This document shows positions 60,578 through 64,000 of a DNA stretch of 64,000 nucleotides, piece after piece. Numbering within the stretch: position 1 is the stretch's first letter; every line of letters starts with the position of its first letter. The notes below the pieces were generated by a model. It was not told where the DNA came from and made no database searches. It saw only the letters and a program-made list of their open reading frames with translations. The position numbers were made by a program, and so were the translations under genes. The stretch is from Chromobotia macracanthus (taxonomy: Eukaryota > Chordata > Actinopteri > Cypriniformes > Botiidae): assembly GCA_036877525.1 (NCBI GenBank), contig JAZGTH010000008.1, forward strand, positions 6,551,001-6,615,000, written 5' to 3'.

Positions 60578-61095
60578 CTGAGGAAAAATATATGGCACTA
60601 CAATGACTACAATACAATGACACTAAACAACAAAGGGGAAAATAAATGAAATAAAGGAAGAAGCAAAAAAACAGTTACACATGCTCAATTATTAATTATT
60701 AACTCCATATTAAAGTATTAACCTTAAGAGGTCTAGAGTTTTCCTGAGCAGGATGAAAAATTGTGTCTGGCTTTGAACTTTAGCCAAGACAACCATGGAG
60801 ACATTTTAATAGCAAGATGACCTGACCTGCAGTTTATCTAAGCAGATTAAGACTCCAGCATAGACACACACACCTTTGTTTCCTTTCACTCATGAAACAT
60901 GAATGGCTAGATAGTTAGAGCCAGTAAAAAAAATATATTATTAATACTAGGGTCAAACCTACAGATTTGACTTGTCTGAAAAATAAATAACCTGTGAATG
61001 CATTTCTTTTAATTTCTCTACAAATTAAACTATAGCAGATGTAGAAAATAATTTAACAAAGAAAACAACTTTAACCTGTAAAAAAAAACAAAATC

Positions 61096-61124
61096 CACCA
61101 AGGGTCTCATAAAGACCCTTGGTG
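61096..61124. repeat. Perfect 12-bp hairpin in an atxn7 intron
   Basis: The arms caccaagggtct and agacccttggtg are exact reverse complements around a five-base loop (cataa). Both sides are A-rich. The GC content of the stem (7 of 12) contrasts with the surrounding DNA. It is not a known RNA gene type and is too short for a microRNA precursor. Confidence 0.9.
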
Positions 61125-62090
61125 ACAAACAAAAAACACAAACAAACAAAACAGGTTGTAGACGCAGCGGTTATCTGGTATAGGTAATAATATCTCGCTC
61201 CAGCATTGCTTTATAAACTCAGGTCTGATCTGGGAAATCTGCCAGGTCTTCTGACTAAAGGAGTCAACCGCTGTGCTGTACTAACACAAGCTCCGGCCTC
61301 TCTATACGTGCCTGTCAACAACACACAAAGCACTCCCACCCAGCATTTGTCACTAAGCCCTCCAGCAAACCAGTGGCAAACACGCACACACTCTCTGCCT
61401 AGTCTGATGTCTTGCCTGTTTATCTGCGCTGATAAAACCAGTCACAGAAGTCCTTACAAAGAAAGGCAGAAAAGACGCAAGGGAAGAAATCGTTGACTTA
61501 TTTTTGAGGAGTTGAGGGAGTTGTTGGCGCTGCTCTGAGAAAGTGAGCCAACGGCAATTTGTTTAACCAAAGCCCAATTGACAAAGCCCCAATTAGACCA
61601 CAACAGTCAGGGGCATCATTCCACCCATGTTGAAAAGCAATCCGGGACTGCTGTAGGGAAACTATACACCAAACACTGTAACAACTACCTGACAAATGAC
61701 CACAGGGAACTACCGACATATAATCAACAGCCTGAAGCGAAAGAAAGAAGGATGAAAGAAAATAGGATAAATAAATGCAGGATTTTTGCACTTTAGCTTT
61801 ACATTTTAGCTTTCTTTTTAAAACCGGTGAACTAGAAACCATCAGCTCTCCGAAGCTTCTCACATTGTTCGTCCAACAGTGATCACAAGCGTATCTCTGC
61901 AAGCTTGTCCAAGCAACAATCTGCTACCAGAGATCTACAACAGAGAAATTCAGATGAGGCCTGGCTAAATGACACAGGGAACTGGGGCCCAGTGTGACTG
62001 TAGACAGACTGTACACAGACTGAGCCCACAAACATGATCCAATGCTCCAAATTCATTCAATACATCAGTACGTGTATACACAGATTGCCT

Positions 62091-62290
62091 GATGACTGCT
62101 CAGTTATACATATATTATGTTGCTATGGAAAACTGCAACATATTTACATCCATTTGATTGGTGAATGTCATGATTGACCAATCAGAATCAAGCATTCCAG
62201 AATGGCATGTAATAACAAACCATGAGCAATTTTATTCATGGTTAATGAATTATGCAGTTAAACAGTGACAATTTCAGCCAGAGAACGGTA
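62091..62290. repeat. Possible diverged interspersed repeat with ATTGGTGAAT / GACCAATCAGAATCAAGC
   Basis: The text gattggtgaatgtcatgat followed by tgaccaatcagaatcaagca and atggcatgtaataac resembles the end of a common cyprinid repeat. It is judged by eye and the boundaries are approximate. Confidence 0.35.
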
Positions 62291-63215
62291 AGTAAGTTTT
62301 TAAAGATGTCGGTGAGAATACAAATTTGTTTGTTATTCTAGCAAGAAATAACAATTATAATAATTCAGAGCAAACATCTCCTCCAAAGGTGTTAAAAATG
62401 CAAATGATCAACAAACAGATTGTAACCAGTCATTAAAAATGATCCCAATCCACAATTACATAAAAATATGGCTTTAGAACACTGCCTGCAATGGATTTAA
62501 AACAAATAATAAAAACATATAGGAATTTTTAAATAGGAATTTAAATTCCTAATTACAGATTCAAATGCTGTTCATAATACATATTCCTTAACAACACAGA
62601 TTCTTTTGGCTCATTATGATTCATTAATCCTTGTCTGGAATAAGCACTTGCAAGAACTAGATTCTTCCCTACACTATTAGTCAAGCACTTGAGCATTTAA
62701 AAGTTTCATGGTCTGTGTAGTTAATCTGCTCATTAATCTTTCAGTCTCTAGAATAAAAGAGCCCCAGTGTTCATAAAAAAAACTCTCTCTGCAAGAGTGA
62801 GTGGTTGTGTAATGATTTCTGGAAAGGCTGCAGGGGAACTGGCTCAGTCCGTGAACAATAAACAGATCGTACTCCGGAATATTTGAACATCAATGCTGGA
62901 CTGAAAACCTTCTGGAAGCTGAACAGAGCATCAGGCAGACTGATGTCGATACATTTTGGCACTCCCGAGGGAGGCTGCATCTTTCAGAATCTGCATAAAT
63001 ACTCTGTCTTGTGACACATGTTTAGATGCAAATATGAGCCGGGGGAAATCGTCCAATCAAATAATAGTTTCATTTTGCGTTTGATAGCCCATGAACAGCT
63101 GCACTGTGTGATTAATGGTTTGTAAATGTTTGTTTACACTAGGCAGTGTAAACACTTCTTAACACTTCTGGTTCATTTGAGTGTTTACAACTGAAATATC
63201 CGCTTAAAAGGAACG

Positions 63216-63357
63216 TAGTTTAATTGGTAGAGTACTATGTTAGCAGATCCAAGGTCATGGGTTTGATTTCCAGAGAACACACATACTGACAAAATGAATG
63301 CCTTGAATGAACTGCATGTCGGTTTCGATAAAAGCGACTGCCAACTGCATAAATAAA
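63216..63357 (+). mobile_element. tRNA-derived SINE, forward
   Basis: The head agtttaattggtagagtact and gtcatgggtttgatttccag resembles tRNA A and B boxes. Then come cacacatactgacaaaatg, cttgaatgaactgcatgtc and the tail tttcgataaaagcgactgc. This is the best-preserved copy of the family in the window. It is not a functional tRNA gene. Confidence 0.85.
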
Positions 63358-64000
63358 CAAAGAAAGAAATATGAAAACAAAAAAAAAATCGATATAAACT
63401 TAATTTTAAAAATCTAAACAAGTTTAAGCTCTTCAAGTTTCATTTTCTTTCATTTAAGTTTTCATTTTCTTTTATTTCTTCATAATTTCAACAATCATTA
63501 TGATTTGTAAGTAATGTGATTGTGATTCAAACTGTGACAAACATTTGACATCTTATATTGCTGCTGCTTCTATAAAGGAAACCGCAAACTCTGAATATCA
63601 AATGCTATCTGTTTCCAGCTTTAGATATGTTTTGCTCTTATGCTCTTTAAAGGCGTTCACACTTGTTTCCAAACACAAACCTCATTAGCTGAGCCAAAAA
63701 TAAACATAACCAAGCTCATACGGCATACACATTTTACTTAAGACTTGTAGATGGATTTGGATCTCTTTTTGTTGAGTTGTGACTTTGCTTTCTCAATGCA
63801 TGTTATTAGCCATCCCACAAGTTACACAGTACAGAAAACACAGTATCGTGCTTTACAAACATGAAGAGTTGCACACACTTTTAAACAAGCAGCACATGCA
63901 GACTGGGCCTCTATATTTATTTAAATCACAGCCTTTCACGGTTTAATAACCGCATTAGACCATATCACGCTTTCAATTAATTGCGCAGCCACTCTTTACA

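Larger units (their letters stand above)
60578..64000 (-). other. atxn7 intron extending past the right edge
   Basis: No further ataxin-7 exon was recognised in these 3.4 kb: the conserved block before the second zinc-finger His (human NDCNQVVKPQAFQSHYE) is absent. It contains a perfect hairpin at 61096-61124, a repeat-like segment at about 62091-62290 and a SINE at 63216-63357. The remainder is A/T-rich single-copy-looking DNA. Confidence 0.6.

Noticed and set aside
61498..61902. 134-codon minus-strand open frame in an atxn7 intron as a missing ataxin-7 exon
   Set aside because: It does not contain the expected zinc-finger or VVKPQAFQSHYE-type sequence, and the edges are not exon-like.
63216..63300. 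Possible tRNA gene (A/B-box-like head)
   Set aside because: The cloverleaf does not close, and the sequence continues into a SINE body and tail. Sister copies occur at 41231 and 27381.

Overview
The window is nuclear DNA from a teleost fish, most likely a cyprinid (carp, goldfish or zebrafish group). The signs are short coding exons with GT-AG introns, AT-rich non-coding DNA with long CA/GT, CT and AT microsatellites, and several interspersed repeats that look like familiar cyprinid families (tRNA-derived SINEs with a shared 3' tail, short inverted-repeat DNA elements). There are no bacterial or viral operons. The gene content matches the vertebrate PRICKLE2 - PSMD6 - ATXN7 block (human 3p14), with one extra transporter gene inserted in it.

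Layout. (1) 1-22,700: about 22.7 kb with no recognisable gene. It holds repeats, microsatellites, a 173-bp tandem repeat and a few stretches that could be regulatory. (2) 22,730-37,373, plus strand: prickle2, with a CpG-rich promoter and 5' untranslated exon, a 4.4-kb first intron, and seven coding exons giving an 845-residue PET + three-LIM protein ending in a CIIS prenylation box. (3) 37,374-45,398: its short 3' UTR, then 7 kb of intergenic DNA with SINE fragments and an (AT)n tract. (4) 45,399-49,539, minus strand: an intact 12-exon class II facilitative sugar transporter, closest by eye to SLC2A11/GLUT11 (488 residues). (5) 50,057-52,677, plus strand: psmd6, eight exons, 389 residues, a 19S proteasome lid subunit, head to head with the transporter. 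(6) 52,840-60,577 and beyond, minus strand: the 3' UTR and last nine coding exons of atxn7, a SAGA deubiquitinase-module subunit, convergent with psmd6. Its N-terminal exons lie past the right edge.

The four genes do not form a pathway. They are planar cell polarity (prickle2), sugar transport, proteasome (psmd6) and chromatin (atxn7) genes held together by ancient linkage. All exon joins given here were checked for reading frame by hand. Prickle2, the transporter and psmd6 add up to complete frames with no stops or frameshifts, so no gene here looks broken.

I did not find an undescribed biological system. The most interesting items are fine structure: a GC-AG mini-intron in prickle2, an open and homologous-looking reading frame upstream of its ATG, small upstream ORFs, the transporter's position and its tightly packed ends, a weak donor in atxn7 whose retention stops after one codon past the exon, a perfect 12-bp hairpin in an atxn7 intron, and a near-perfect 173-bp tandem repeat.
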